Shown: positions 53,242-63,018 of the stretch, piece after piece
How positions within the stretch are numbered: the stretch's first letter is position 1
How the letters are laid out: each line of letters begins with the position of its first letter
From: Paenibacillus sp. UNC451MF
GTDB lineage: Bacteria; Bacillota; Bacilli; Paenibacillales; NBRC-103111
Reading direction: 5' to 3'
Assembly (NCBI RefSeq): GCF_000686845.1
Contig: NZ_JMLS01000018.1
Coordinates: 1 to 64,000, forward strand
DNA: 64,000 bases
Program-made: the position numbers and the translations under genes
Notes under the pieces: generated by a model
Told to the model about the DNA's origin: nothing
The model's database searches: none
Seen by the model: the letters and a program-made list of their open reading frames with translations, nothing else

Positions 53242-53700
53242 ATGGCACGTTTGGAGTATCGTTTATATGAGGAAGGCGGGGACTTTCCGCTGCTATACTA
53301 TTATGAGCAAATTGAAAGAGATGAAGTAGCATTACGTTTTGCTTGCGATTATTTAGTCAAGGAAGGCAATGTATACGAAAAAACATCCTGTGCTATTGAG
53401 GAATCATGCTATGTTATCTATGTTAAGCCTTCAGAGGATGAGAAAGTTATGTCTTGGGAGAAGCCTGCGTCTGGAAGCCGGCAGGGCTTTACAATGGAGC
53501 TTCGGGAGTTTCAGGAGTTTGCGACCGATTATCAATTGGTGCATACCTACCCAATCACGGACAGCCTGGATGTTATGCTGTATTTAGCGGCTAACTATTT
53601 ATACATAGACGGTCAAGAATGGTACCGGACTTCGGCTGAAATTGATGAAGACCGTGAAACCTTCGTTTATTATGCAGTAAAATCGGATCCTAATGCATAA
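53242..53700 (+). CDS. Unknown protein with an internal tandem duplication
   Basis: 152-residue acidic soluble protein, no signal peptide. Two halves repeat: LRFACDYLVKEGNVYEKTSC with a following strand (about residues 30-62) and LYLAANYLYIDGQEWYRTSA with a following strand (about 113-145). Both have the order A-x-x-Y-L, G-x-x-(V/W)-Y, (K/R)TS and a final V-x-Y-V/A strand. I do not recognise a family. AGAGGGG lies 12 bases before the ATG. It may be the first gene of the lipoprotein/ATP-grasp cassette; a 143-base gap with RNA structure separates them. Confidence 0.72.
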   Translation: MARLEYRLYEEGGDFPLLYYYEQIERDEVALRFACDYLVKEGNVYEKTSCAIEESCYVIYVKPSEDEKVMSWEKPASGSRQGFTMELREFQEFATDYQLVHTYPITDSLDVMLYLAANYLYIDGQEWYRTSAEIDEDRETFVYYAVKSDPNA

Positions 53701-53782
53701 GGTTTTTAAATGAAGACTTTCGCAATAAATAAACTCCAGTCTGCTTCAGTGAACTCGAATTAACTGTGCAGACTAACGAACC

Positions 53783-53827
53783 CGTTATTTATGGGCAAAG
53801 CCGTTAGGTTTGCTGTTGCGAATAACG
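53783..53827 (+). promoter_or_regulatory. Structured leader before the lipoprotein gene
   Basis: Nested inverted repeats: outer CGTTATT (53783-53789) with AATAACG (53821-53827), enclosing a bulged hairpin GCAAA-g-CC, GTTA loop, GGTTTGC. The structure ends four bases before the ribosome site AGGAGGAG (53831-53838). It could mask translation or process the transcript. Confidence 0.45.
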
Positions 53828-53843
53828 TTTAGGAGGAGTTCAA

Positions 53844-54125
53844 TTGGAATATAAGAAGAATGGAAGAACACATAAGCTTGTCACTTTATTTGTTGCTGCT
53901 TCTCTCATCGCGGCGACCGGTTGTTCGAATACGTCGGCAAACTCTAATTGTGTGGATCAGAATAACGATGGTTATTGTGATAATGGAAGCGGCAGCGGTT
54001 CAACGAGCCGAGGCTATTATGGCGGATCATCAGGAAAATCGGTAACCTCCGACGGATCCAGTATTTCGCAAGGATCTTCTTCACATGGTGGAATCGGGAG
54101 CAGTGGAAGCTCCAGCTCAAGTTAA
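53844..54125 (+). CDS. Small Ser/Gly-rich lipoprotein with a Ca2+-loop-like motif
   Basis: 93 residues. TTG start five bases after AGGAGGAG. Signal peptide with lipobox IAATGC (lipidated Cys27). DQNNDGYCD (residues 38-46) fits the DxNxDGxxD calcium-binding loop. From residue 47 on the protein is a low-complexity Ser/Gly tail with GYYGGSSG. It stands directly before a glutathionylspermidine-synthase-like gene, the place taken by YgiB/YjfM (DUF1190) in E. coli; sequence similarity to those is not clear. Confidence 0.78.
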   Translation: MEYKKNGRTHKLVTLFVAASLIAATGCSNTSANSNCVDQNNDGYCDNGSGSGSTSRGYYGGSSGKSVTSDGSSISQGSSSHGGIGSSGSSSSS

Positions 54126-54140
54126 GGCAGGTGGCAAGTC

Positions 54141-55430
54141 GTGCACAGTAAACATCTAATAGCTTGCTTACCTTACGTTGAGCGTAGGGAGGCTCTCTAT
54201 GGACCGCTCAAGTCAGAAGGAGTCTTTGTATGGGATTGCATGTATGACGAGGAGTATGCATTAGCGGGTCTTTATGAATTGGAGCACGAAGCTCTTCAGC
54301 GTATGAGAGAAGCTGCGGAAAGCTTGGGCCGTGTTTTTGCCAAAACGGTCAACATAGTCCAGCAGGCAGATGATGCATTGCTTCTGGAGCTTGGTGTACC
54401 GCATGCGGCATTCGATGCTATACGTCTTCAGGTCGACGATGCAATGCCTTCTCCTACCGTAATCGGCAGATTTGATTTTGCCGTTAATAACGGACAAATC
54501 AAAATGCTTGAATTCAACAGCGATACGCCGACTGGTATAGTCGAAGCCTTTCATGTCAATGGCGCTATCTGCAGTGCATATGGCGCAGAGAACCCAAACG
54601 CCGGCTGTGCTGCAATGCTGACAGAAGCGTTTCAAAAGGCGATAGATGCATATAACGAATCGCAATATCCTGTGGAGCATATCTTCTTTAGTGCGCTTGA
54701 CTGGCATGAGGAGGATGCTGGAACAACCCGATATTTACTTACACAATCGGGACTCTCTGCTTCCTTTGTTCCCCTCTCGGATCTGCGCGTGACCGACGAT
54801 CGGTTGTGGGTGATACACGATTCAGGGCAGATGACTCCTGTTGATGTCTTATATCGACTTCATGCATTGGAGAAGCTTGCAGAGGATAGGGATGAAGATG
54901 GCTACCCTACCGGGGAGCATGTGCTGCGCCTCATTGCGGAAAGAAAGGTAGCGGTGGTGAATCCTCCTTCCGGTTTTACAGCCCAGACGAAAGCGCTGCA
55001 AGCTCTCATTTGGAATTTACATGAATCTGGACAGTTTTACACTGCGGAGGAGCATGAAGTTATTGAAGCGTATATGCTGCCGACCTATTTGGAAAACCGG
55101 TTTGCAGATTCATCCATCCCTTACGTGATTAAGCCGATTTACGGACGGGAAGGAAGCGGAGTGACAATTGTAGGCTCCGATGGCCACGTTCTGGCAGAAA
55201 GCGGCGAAGAGGAATATCTCGATCAACCCATGGTGTATCAGCAATACATAGAACTTCCTTCAATTCAAATTGAAACATTGAAGGGGGCTTCAGAAGGTCG
55301 TCTTTTGTGGGGATGCTTTCTTATTGGAGGCAAAGCTTCAGCCGTCATTGCACGGGTAGGCGGACATATTACGAACAATATTTCTTATTACTTGCCTTCA
55401 GGATTATTAAATAAGGAGGAGTCAAAGTGA
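54141..55430 (+). CDS. Glutathionylspermidine synthase-family ATP-grasp ligase (YgiC/YjfC type)
   Basis: 429-residue cytoplasmic ATP-dependent amide ligase. GRFDFAVNNGQIKMLEFN and SDTPTGIVEA (about residues 108-134) and KPIYGREGSG (about 331) are the GSP_synth ATP-grasp core; GGHITNNISYYLP near the end is typical. Only the synthetase half is present, as in E. coli YgiC/YjfC; there is no amidase domain. Its true substrates are unknown: Firmicutes of this type make no trypanothione-like thiol that I can infer here. GTG start after AGGTGG. It overlaps the DUF350 gene by four bases (GTGA). Confidence 0.87.
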   Translation: MHSKHLIACLPYVERREALYGPLKSEGVFVWDCMYDEEYALAGLYELEHEALQRMREAAESLGRVFAKTVNIVQQADDALLLELGVPHAAFDAIRLQVDDAMPSPTVIGRFDFAVNNGQIKMLEFNSDTPTGIVEAFHVNGAICSAYGAENPNAGCAAMLTEAFQKAIDAYNESQYPVEHIFFSALDWHEEDAGTTRYLLTQSGLSASFVPLSDLRVTDDRLWVIHDSGQMTPVDVLYRLHALEKLAEDRDEDGYPTGEHVLRLIAERKVAVVNPPSGFTAQTKALQALIWNLHESGQFYTAEEHEVIEAYMLPTYLENRFADSSIPYVIKPIYGREGSGVTIVGSDGHVLAESGEEEYLDQPMVYQQYIELPSIQIETLKGASEGRLLWGCFLIGGKASAVIARVGGHITNNISYYLPSGLLNKEESK

Positions 55431-55861
55431 CTCAGTGGGATTCAATACTTAATTTTTTGATTTATCTAGGAGTGACAGTTCCTTTACTAGGGATTGGAAT
55501 ATTATTATTCACCTTTACGACGCCTTATAGTGAATTCAAAATAATTCGTGAGGGCGGCGATCTATCCGATCCTTCCAAAGCGGCTGCGGCAAGGGCATCA
55601 GCATATGATCTTGGCGGTAAAATTATTGGTCAAACCCTGGTTCTGGCTTCCGCTGTTTATCATTCACTCGGATTAATCGATTTAATTGTATGGGGACTTA
55701 TCGGTATTGCGTTTCAAGTGATTGTATTCTATTTATTCGAGCTTTTGACACCATTCAAAGTAGTTGCTGAAATTCCAAAGGGCAACATTTCTGTGGGCCT
55801 CTTTTCATTTTGTCTCAGCTTGGCGACAGGTTTACTTCTGGCTTCGTTAATTAGTTATTAA
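55427..55861 (+). CDS. DUF350 membrane protein (YjfL type)
   Basis: 144 residues with four membrane helices (about 8-28, 62-80, 83-105, 118-142) arranged as the DUF350 repeat. GTG start inside the stop of the ATP-grasp gene, so coupled. DUF350 proteins are co-encoded with GSP_synth-like ligases in E. coli (yjfL-yjfC). Function unknown; a partner in cell-envelope modification is inference. Confidence 0.85.
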   Translation: MTQWDSILNFLIYLGVTVPLLGIGILLFTFTTPYSEFKIIREGGDLSDPSKAAAARASAYDLGGKIIGQTLVLASAVYHSLGLIDLIVWGLIGIAFQVIVFYLFELLTPFKVVAEIPKGNISVGLFSFCLSLATGLLLASLISY

Positions 55862-55892
55862 ATTAGGGATCTAAGAATAGGAGGCAGGCCGT

Positions 55893-56777
55893 TTGACTGA
55901 ACTGGAACTGGCTTATACAGAACATCGGCAGCTGCTCCTGTCGATCGCTTACCGCATGTTAGGATCTTATACGGATGCAGAGGATATCGTGCAAGATACA
56001 TTTGTTGCTTTGCAGAGGGTGCACAGCGAGGATATACGCAGCATGAAGGCTTACTTAGTCAAGGCAGTAACTCATCGCTGCTTGAACCATTTGAAATCAG
56101 CCAGAAAGCAAAGAGAAATTTACACAGGTCCATGGTTGCCTGAACCTGAAATAGAGATGTATGATGCGAACCTAAGTCCGGAAGAACAAGTAGTGCGAGA
56201 GGAAAGCGTGTCTTATGCTTTTCTCGTTATGCTCCAGCAATTGTCGCCGATGGAACGGGCCATTTTTCTGCTGAGAGAGGTGCTGGACTACGATTATTCG
56301 CAAATAGCCGAAATTCTTGATAAATCGGAGACAAATTGCCGAAAGATCTTTAGCCGTGCAAAGCAAAAAATGAATCAGGATGAGCATTCAGCGGTAACGT
56401 TGGATCAACCCAGCAGTGGCCCTTTCGTTCAAGCGTTCATGAAAGGCGTTAGAACCGGAAACTTTGAGGGATTCATCCAGATGTTGACGGAGCAAGCAAC
56501 GCTTATTAGCGATGGTGGAGGAAAAGTACGAGCAGCAGTTTTGCCGATCTTCGGTAAGGATCGCGTACAAGCTTTCCTGGTAGGGATTCAGGGCAAAGGA
56601 TCTTTTTCAGGAGAGCTTCTGGAGGTTCGAATCAATGGAGACCGGGGGCTGCTGCTTATCCAAGAAGGATCGCCTAGATTTGCTATCTGTTTTGGCACTG
56701 CTTCTAGAGCCGGTTTCTTAGAAGAGATTTATCTCATAGCTAATCCCGATAAATTAGGGAATATCCGTTATAAATAA
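55893..56777 (+). CDS. ECF41-type RNA polymerase sigma factor with SnoaL-like C-terminus
   Basis: 294-residue extracytoplasmic-function sigma factor. Sigma2 about 8-72, the ECF41 linker signature WLPEP (81-85), sigma4 about 105-165, then a SnoaL-like domain (about 175-290) with DGGGK (about 208) and NPDKL (about 284). In studied ECF41 factors this C-terminal extension, not an anti-sigma factor, controls activity. ECF41 genes usually sit beside a carboxymuconolactone decarboxylase, oxidoreductase or epimerase gene; none is adjacent here. TTG start after TAGGAGG. It begins 31 bases after the DUF350 gene and may belong to that operon. Confidence 0.88.
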   Translation: MTELELAYTEHRQLLLSIAYRMLGSYTDAEDIVQDTFVALQRVHSEDIRSMKAYLVKAVTHRCLNHLKSARKQREIYTGPWLPEPEIEMYDANLSPEEQVVREESVSYAFLVMLQQLSPMERAIFLLREVLDYDYSQIAEILDKSETNCRKIFSRAKQKMNQDEHSAVTLDQPSSGPFVQAFMKGVRTGNFEGFIQMLTEQATLISDGGGKVRAAVLPIFGKDRVQAFLVGIQGKGSFSGELLEVRINGDRGLLLIQEGSPRFAICFGTASRAGFLEEIYLIANPDKLGNIRYK

Positions 56778-56780
56778 AAG

Positions 56781-56806
56781 GACCCGCTTCGGCGGGTCTT
56801 TCTTTA
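56781..56806. terminator. Terminator after the ECF41 gene
   Basis: GACCCGC / GCGGGTC seven-pair stem with UUCG tetraloop, then TTTCTTT. It overlaps the end of the convergent SRAP gene. Confidence 0.85.
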
Positions 56807-57466
56807 TACAATACTAGGACTGGCTATTCCTTCTTCCTCAGGATCCCAGCTATCCGCCCGATCCCACCAGGCAGCGGGAAGCTCGCGCAGCTTAGGAGCA
56901 TCCAATGTCCTCATCCATTGATAAAGTGCATGTTTATCAAAGAGGTCGGTGTCCAGCCAAGTATCTGTCTGTTCTACATCCAAAATAAGTGGAACGACTT
57001 CCTCCAAGCCTGTTGATTCGTTTCGTATCTTCCTAGTGAGAATGGAGCAAGTTCTCAGCTCTTCACCAAAGGAACCGCACCATACATCATAAACACCGGC
57101 CATGGCGAACGTTCGGCCATCCTGAACAATGTACCGATTTATTTTTTGCTGCTTTTGGTCTAGCGGGGTAATCTTGTCGAAGCTGCTGCCGGGAATAATG
57201 CACCGCTGCCGCTTGAGCAGATGGTCAAATGCCCGCTTTTCAAAAATGGTTTGATAATCGGCATGAATGGAATCTTGAGCCCAGAAGGGCATTAATCCCC
57301 ATCGGAACTCATCAAGAGTACGTTCTTGATTTTTTACTGTAATTGCTGCAATAGGCTGCTTGGGAAGCATACTGCGTTGGTTTGCATAGTAGAACATCGT
57401 TCTAGTAATGTTATAACGGTCGTTTAACTCGGACAAATCCGCAGTTAGTGTATATTGGTCGCACAT
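56804..57466 (-). CDS. SRAP-family (YedK/HMCES-like) protein with altered active site
   Basis: 220-residue SOS response-associated peptidase-fold protein. The N-terminal Met-Cys is kept (Cys2 is the residue that crosslinks to abasic sites in YedK/HMCES). RWGLMPFW (about 55-62) and RCIIPGSSF (88-96) show the fold. Against YedK and B. subtilis YoqW the other catalytic positions differ: the Asn of NARxET is H68, the Glu of FYEW is K98, and the His of IHDRMP is E155. So it may form a crosslink with altered reversal, or have another role. ATG start; no LexA-type box identified. Confidence 0.82.
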   Translation of the reverse strand: MCDQYTLTADLSELNDRYNITRTMFYYANQRSMLPKQPIAAITVKNQERTLDEFRWGLMPFWAQDSIHADYQTIFEKRAFDHLLKRQRCIIPGSSFDKITPLDQKQQKINRYIVQDGRTFAMAGVYDVWCGSFGEELRTCSILTRKIRNESTGLEEVVPLILDVEQTDTWLDTDLFDKHALYQWMRTLDAPKLRELPAAWWDRADSWDPEEEGIASPSIV

Positions 57467-57674
57467 GATGAGGTTCTCCTTTTGCTTTTGTTACCAGTGT
57501 TTGCATTTTGGTCCGTAATCATGCGGAATAGGAATAAGCAAAGAGAGAATGATGTGCTAACTGGAAAAACTTTCAGGTCATTTTCAGCTTTTTTTAAGGT
57601 TAGGTTCATTTTGCATTAACATATTTCCCTTAGAATTAATAGTGTTGATCCCACATTCAACATATATCACGTTT

Positions 57675-57718
57675 ATCCCTGTTGTCGGCTGCCATCGACG
57701 ATACAGGGATTTTTTTTG
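57675..57718 (+). terminator. Orphan rightward terminator, possible end of a small RNA
   Basis: ATCCCTGT / ACAGGGAT arms with a 19-base interior that can pair further, then T8 on the + strand. Genes on both sides are on the minus strand, so no annotated rightward transcript ends here. Confidence 0.65.
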
Positions 57719-57748
57719 GTTTTTCGAAGTTATAAAAATCTTTATGTG

Positions 57749-58912
57749 TTACGACAGGTTCTTCGGTACAGGGTCGAAATGGATGGTCAGTTCGATGATT
57801 TCAGCGCGGCTTCCGATGCGTATAGGAGGCCCCCAAGAACCGTAGCCCGACGATACAATCGCGTGCATGGAATCTTTTTGCAAATACCCCCAATCGAGCT
57901 CAAACAGTTTTCGGGTAATCCAGTGACTAGGTGCCATCTGACCTCTGTGGGTATGACCTGAGAGCATGACATCGATGCCTGCTTCCGCAGCTTTACCCAA
58001 GTAATACGGCTGATGGTCCATAAGCAGAAGCGGAAGCGATTTATCGACGTCCATGAGCAGCGTGTCCAAATCCATACGGGAGCCATTCCCGAAACGCTCG
58101 ACGGCTTTATCTTTTCTTCCAATCACATAGAAGCTGTCGCGAACTTTAACCGCGCTATCCATTAAAACCTCGATGCCGCAAGCTTTCATTTCTTTTACAA
58201 ACTCCTCGATATCCCCGCCGATATACTCATGATTTCCTAGTACGGCAAATACCCCATAAGGAGCATGAAGCTGCTTCATTATTTCACCCATTCGAAGTCG
58301 AATAAACGGCTCAATTTCATCGTCGATTATATCCCCAGGTAGCAAAATAAGATCAGGCTTCATCATTTCGAGCTGGTCTACTAGCTGTTGAAGATGCTTT
58401 TTTCCGACAAGGGTACCCAAATGCAGATCGGATGCTGCGGCAATGCGCAGCTGTTTTATATCGCCAGCCGATTTGGCTATGGAGACTTCATATTTTCGAA
58501 CAATTGGACTTGTCGCATTCCAGCGTCCACGAAGCAGCAGGGTTAGTAAAATGATAATGACAACCATGCCGGTAACCAGCACAGAGTCTTCCTCCGGTAC
58601 TGAGACAAGACGGAGCAGCCAAGCTGCAAGATCCGCGAAGGGGAGCAGAATAATTCCGTACAAAATAACAGCAAGCCAGTACGAACCGATGATCTTCAGT
58701 GGAGTCGTTAGCCATTTCGGCATAAACCGCGAGCCAAAACGCGAGATAATGAATGATAACGTGAATAGCAAAAAAATACTCCAATACAAAGCATTCGCAG
58801 GATGATTGAACAATGCGGCAAAGAACACGGCACCGTTCCAACCGATATAATAATTCAGGGAAAAGAAAACGAGCAGTATGATTCCGATGAAGGCAAATAC
58901 GCGAGGCTTCAT
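57749..58912 (-). CDS. Membrane-anchored metallophosphoesterase (YkuE/YaeI-like)
   Basis: 387 residues. About 150 N-terminal residues form four membrane segments, followed by a calcineurin-like phosphoesterase domain. Metal-binding motifs: ASDLHLG (about 177), LPGDIID (about 207), GNHEY (about 242), DHQPY (about 320) and SGHTHRGQ (about 338). Similar membrane phosphoesterases act on lipid pyrophosphates or UDP-diacylglucosamine-like molecules; the substrate here is unknown. ATG 58912 follows AAGGAGA. Confidence 0.88.
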   Translation of the reverse strand: MKPRVFAFIGIILLVFFSLNYYIGWNGAVFFAALFNHPANALYWSIFLLFTLSFIISRFGSRFMPKWLTTPLKIIGSYWLAVILYGIILLPFADLAAWLLRLVSVPEEDSVLVTGMVVIIILLTLLLRGRWNATSPIVRKYEVSIAKSAGDIKQLRIAAASDLHLGTLVGKKHLQQLVDQLEMMKPDLILLPGDIIDDEIEPFIRLRMGEIMKQLHAPYGVFAVLGNHEYIGGDIEEFVKEMKACGIEVLMDSAVKVRDSFYVIGRKDKAVERFGNGSRMDLDTLLMDVDKSLPLLLMDHQPYYLGKAAEAGIDVMLSGHTHRGQMAPSHWITRKLFELDWGYLQKDSMHAIVSSGYGSWGPPIRIGSRAEIIELTIHFDPVPKNLS

Positions 58913-59320
58913 TAGTGATTCTCTCCTTGATGTCAAATGAGGTTGACATAGCCAACTAATCAATTATCTCATAAATCAGCTGCTCTAGAAAGATTTGGGT
59001 AAAGACTGTGATAGTGAACGTATGAAAAAAACGAATGCGGCTGGTTCCCGTAATAAAAAATAAACCCTGAGATACATGGGTTTAGATGAGCTGTTATAGG
59101 TGAGTGAATATTAGTAACTTTCATACTTCAAGGAGAAGAAATGGAGCAATAAATAAACTGAGCCCCGTCTCACGACGAGGCTCATTCATGGGAGAGGAGA
59201 AACCGGACGAAGAGCTTATGGGGAACGTAAGTCTTCTCCGCGGTTGTCTACGACATTTTCGGATGTCGATGATATAAGGATAGACACAATTCGAACAATC
59301 TATACGCAATACAGAAAATT
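58913..59320. other. Intergenic region with inverted repeats, no supported gene
   Basis: About 470 bases separate the phosphoesterase and rsmD starts. I see an AAACCC / GGGTTT stem (about 59051-59072), a ten-pair stem GAGCC-CGTC / GACG-GGCTC (59160-59183, followed by T-rich sequence on the minus strand), and a bulged GAAGA-CTTA / TAAGTCTTC stem (59209-59236). Short reading frames here have no ribosome site or recognisable product. Confidence 0.55.
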
Positions 59321-59350
59321 TTGTGCAAAAGTTTCCGTTTGTGGTACGAT
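59321..59350 (+). promoter_or_regulatory. SigA-type promoter for rsmD-coaD
   Basis: TTGTGC (59321-59326), 18-base spacer, TACGAT (59345-59350), 31 bases before the rsmD ATG. Confidence 0.5.
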
Positions 59351-59381
59351 AGCATTACTATCCAGTAGAAGGTGGAAACAA

Positions 59382-59942
59382 ATGAGAGTCATATCAGGGA
59401 GTGCCAAGGGAAGGTCGCTTAAGGCTGTACCAGGCATGGGGACACGGCCTACCACCGATAAGGTGAAGGAGGCTATTTTCAGCATGATCGGTCCATATTT
59501 TGATGGCGGATTTGTGCTGGATCTTTTTGCAGGGACGGGTGGATTAAGTATCGAAGCCCTTAGCAGAGGGATGGATCGGGCTGTATTGACTGACATCGAT
59601 AAGAAGAGCATCGACACAATACGGCAAAATTTGCAGACAACCGGTCTGATTGAGCAGGCGGAAATTTACCGCAACGATGCGCAGCGAGCATTAAAAGTGC
59701 TCATGAAGCGGGAAGCTAAATTCGATCTTGTATTCTTGGACCCTCCGTATCGTTTAAAATTAGTACAAGAATTGATCGAGCAGCTTGATCAAGCCAATAT
59801 GCTGAATCCACATGCAACGATTGTTGTGGAACACGACGCCGAGGATACCTACCAGGATCCGATCGGCCGTTTGCAATGGGTTCGAAGAGCCGAATACGGC
59901 GATACAGCGGTGACTATTTATAAAAATATATCGCAAGAGTAA
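59382..59942 (+). CDS. rsmD: 16S rRNA (guanine-966-N2) methyltransferase
   Basis: 186-residue SAM-dependent enzyme. Starts MRVISGSAKGRSL; GTRPTTDKVKEAIF, the SAM motif LDLFAGTGGLSIEA (about 46-59) and catalytic FLDPPY (about 117) are clear. GAAGGTGGAAA precedes ATG 59382. It corresponds to B. subtilis YlbH and is followed by coaD, as there. Confidence 0.94.
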   Translation: MRVISGSAKGRSLKAVPGMGTRPTTDKVKEAIFSMIGPYFDGGFVLDLFAGTGGLSIEALSRGMDRAVLTDIDKKSIDTIRQNLQTTGLIEQAEIYRNDAQRALKVLMKREAKFDLVFLDPPYRLKLVQELIEQLDQANMLNPHATIVVEHDAEDTYQDPIGRLQWVRRAEYGDTAVTIYKNISQE

Positions 59943-59981
59943 GTTAATTGTTGCATGCACTTGCTTGGAGGGGTTGACTGA

Positions 59982-61783
<1,802 letters not shown>

Positions 61784-61917
61784 AGATACCAACTCCGGAT
61801 TTGTAGGATGGTACATGTTTACGCTTTGTCCGTATGGTTTAGACCAAGCAGGCCAACCCTACAAAGAACGCCTGCTGTTAAGAGGCCTTCGCTCATATGG
61901 GCTTGAGGGGGAGAAGG

Positions 61918-63018
61918 ATGGAAGATACCAGACATTTGAAACGCGCCTCACGAGTCGTCGTTTCCGTTTTTATTGCTATCGCATTAGTTTATGGCGTCTA
62001 TTTCATGCCGCTTCCGCTATTTATTTATTCTGCAGGTACCGCTGAAGTCATTCAGCCAATGGTTCATGTGAAGCAAAGCAATTATGAGGAACGAGGCGCT
62101 TTTATGTTAACGACCGTGAGAGTAAGCGACGCTACCGTATTTAGCTACCTGCTCTCGTTCATTCGTCCTTATGAAGAGCTGCACCTGAAAAAGGAGCTGC
62201 TGCAAAAAGACGAATCGGAGGAAGAGTATTCACAGCGTCAGGAAGTTAATATGCTATCCTCCCAATCTAGTGCCATTCAGGCAGCCTATCATAATTTGGG
62301 TATTCCTTATAAAATTAGCACGGACGGTGTAGTTATCGTGCAGGTATTTAAAGATTTTCCGGCGCACGAGGTGCTACAACCCGGAGACTATATAGTCAAT
62401 GTGGACGATACGCCAATTCACGCTAAAGAGGAACTGCAAAATATACTGAAGAGCAAAAAAGAAGGAGATTCAGTATCCATCACCTACAAGCGGAAAAAAA
62501 TAACGAAGACCCAGTCGATTCAATTGGCTTTACTTCCGCCTGATGAGGGAGCCAGCCAAGACGTTCGTAGAGTAGGACTAGGTGTCGTTCCGGCCAATGT
62601 CCAAAGCGTTAAGTCAGACGATGAAACAAAGCAGGTCTCGATTAAGGCAGGCGACATCGGCGGGCCTTCAGCAGGGTTGATGTTCACGATGGAAATCATT
62701 AATAAACTGACTCCGGAAGATATTACAAAAGGCTATAGGGTCGCCGGTACGGGGACAATTGATGAAAAGGGCACCGTTGGTGTCATTGGCGGCATTCAAC
62801 ATAAAATAATAGCTGCTGATAAGGCGGGGGCAGAAATCTTTTTTGCACCGAAGGATTATGTCACCCCAGATGGGAAACAACGGATTAATAATTACACGGA
62901 TGCAGTGAAAAGGGCGGAGGATATTCATACCTCGATGAAGATCGTGCCTGTAGGCACTTTGGAGGATGCGCTGAAGTATATGGACAATCTCCCGCCCAAG
63001 GAAACAAAGACCAGTTAG
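61918..63018 (+). CDS. ylbL: PDZ-domain Lon-like protease YlbL/SepM
   Basis: 366-residue membrane-anchored serine protease. One N-terminal membrane segment (about 13-33), PDZ domain (about 130-215: VLQPGDYIVNVDDTPI), then a Lon-type S16 domain with catalytic Ser in GGPSAGLMF (about residue 248) and Lys in IIAADKAGAE (about 303). In B. subtilis YlbL works with CtpA to degrade the checkpoint protein YneA. ATG 61918 follows GAGGGGGAG. It overlaps the 3' end of ylbM by four bases. Confidence 0.92.
   Translation: MEDTRHLKRASRVVVSVFIAIALVYGVYFMPLPLFIYSAGTAEVIQPMVHVKQSNYEERGAFMLTTVRVSDATVFSYLLSFIRPYEELHLKKELLQKDESEEEYSQRQEVNMLSSQSSAIQAAYHNLGIPYKISTDGVVIVQVFKDFPAHEVLQPGDYIVNVDDTPIHAKEELQNILKSKKEGDSVSITYKRKKITKTQSIQLALLPPDEGASQDVRRVGLGVVPANVQSVKSDDETKQVSIKAGDIGGPSAGLMFTMEIINKLTPEDITKGYRVAGTGTIDEKGTVGVIGGIQHKIIAADKAGAEIFFAPKDYVTPDGKQRINNYTDAVKRAEDIHTSMKIVPVGTLEDALKYMDNLPPKETKTS

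Noticed and set aside
376-54125. A calcium-signalling link between the exchanger, the Ca2+ ATPase and the Ca-loop lipoprotein
   Set aside because: The genes are tens of kilobases apart in separate operons; the shared ion is not evidence for a system.
55893-56777. Anti-sigma factor partner for the ECF factor
   Set aside because: The adjacent genes encode DUF350 and SRAP proteins; ECF41 factors are controlled by their own C-terminal domain, which is present.
59022-59063. 13-codon frame MKKTNAAGSRNKK in the phosphoesterase-rsmD gap
   Set aside because: No ribosome site and no known small peptide like it.
59121-59309. 62-codon minus-strand frame before rsmD
   Set aside because: No ribosome site, overlaps stem-loops, no similarity recognised.
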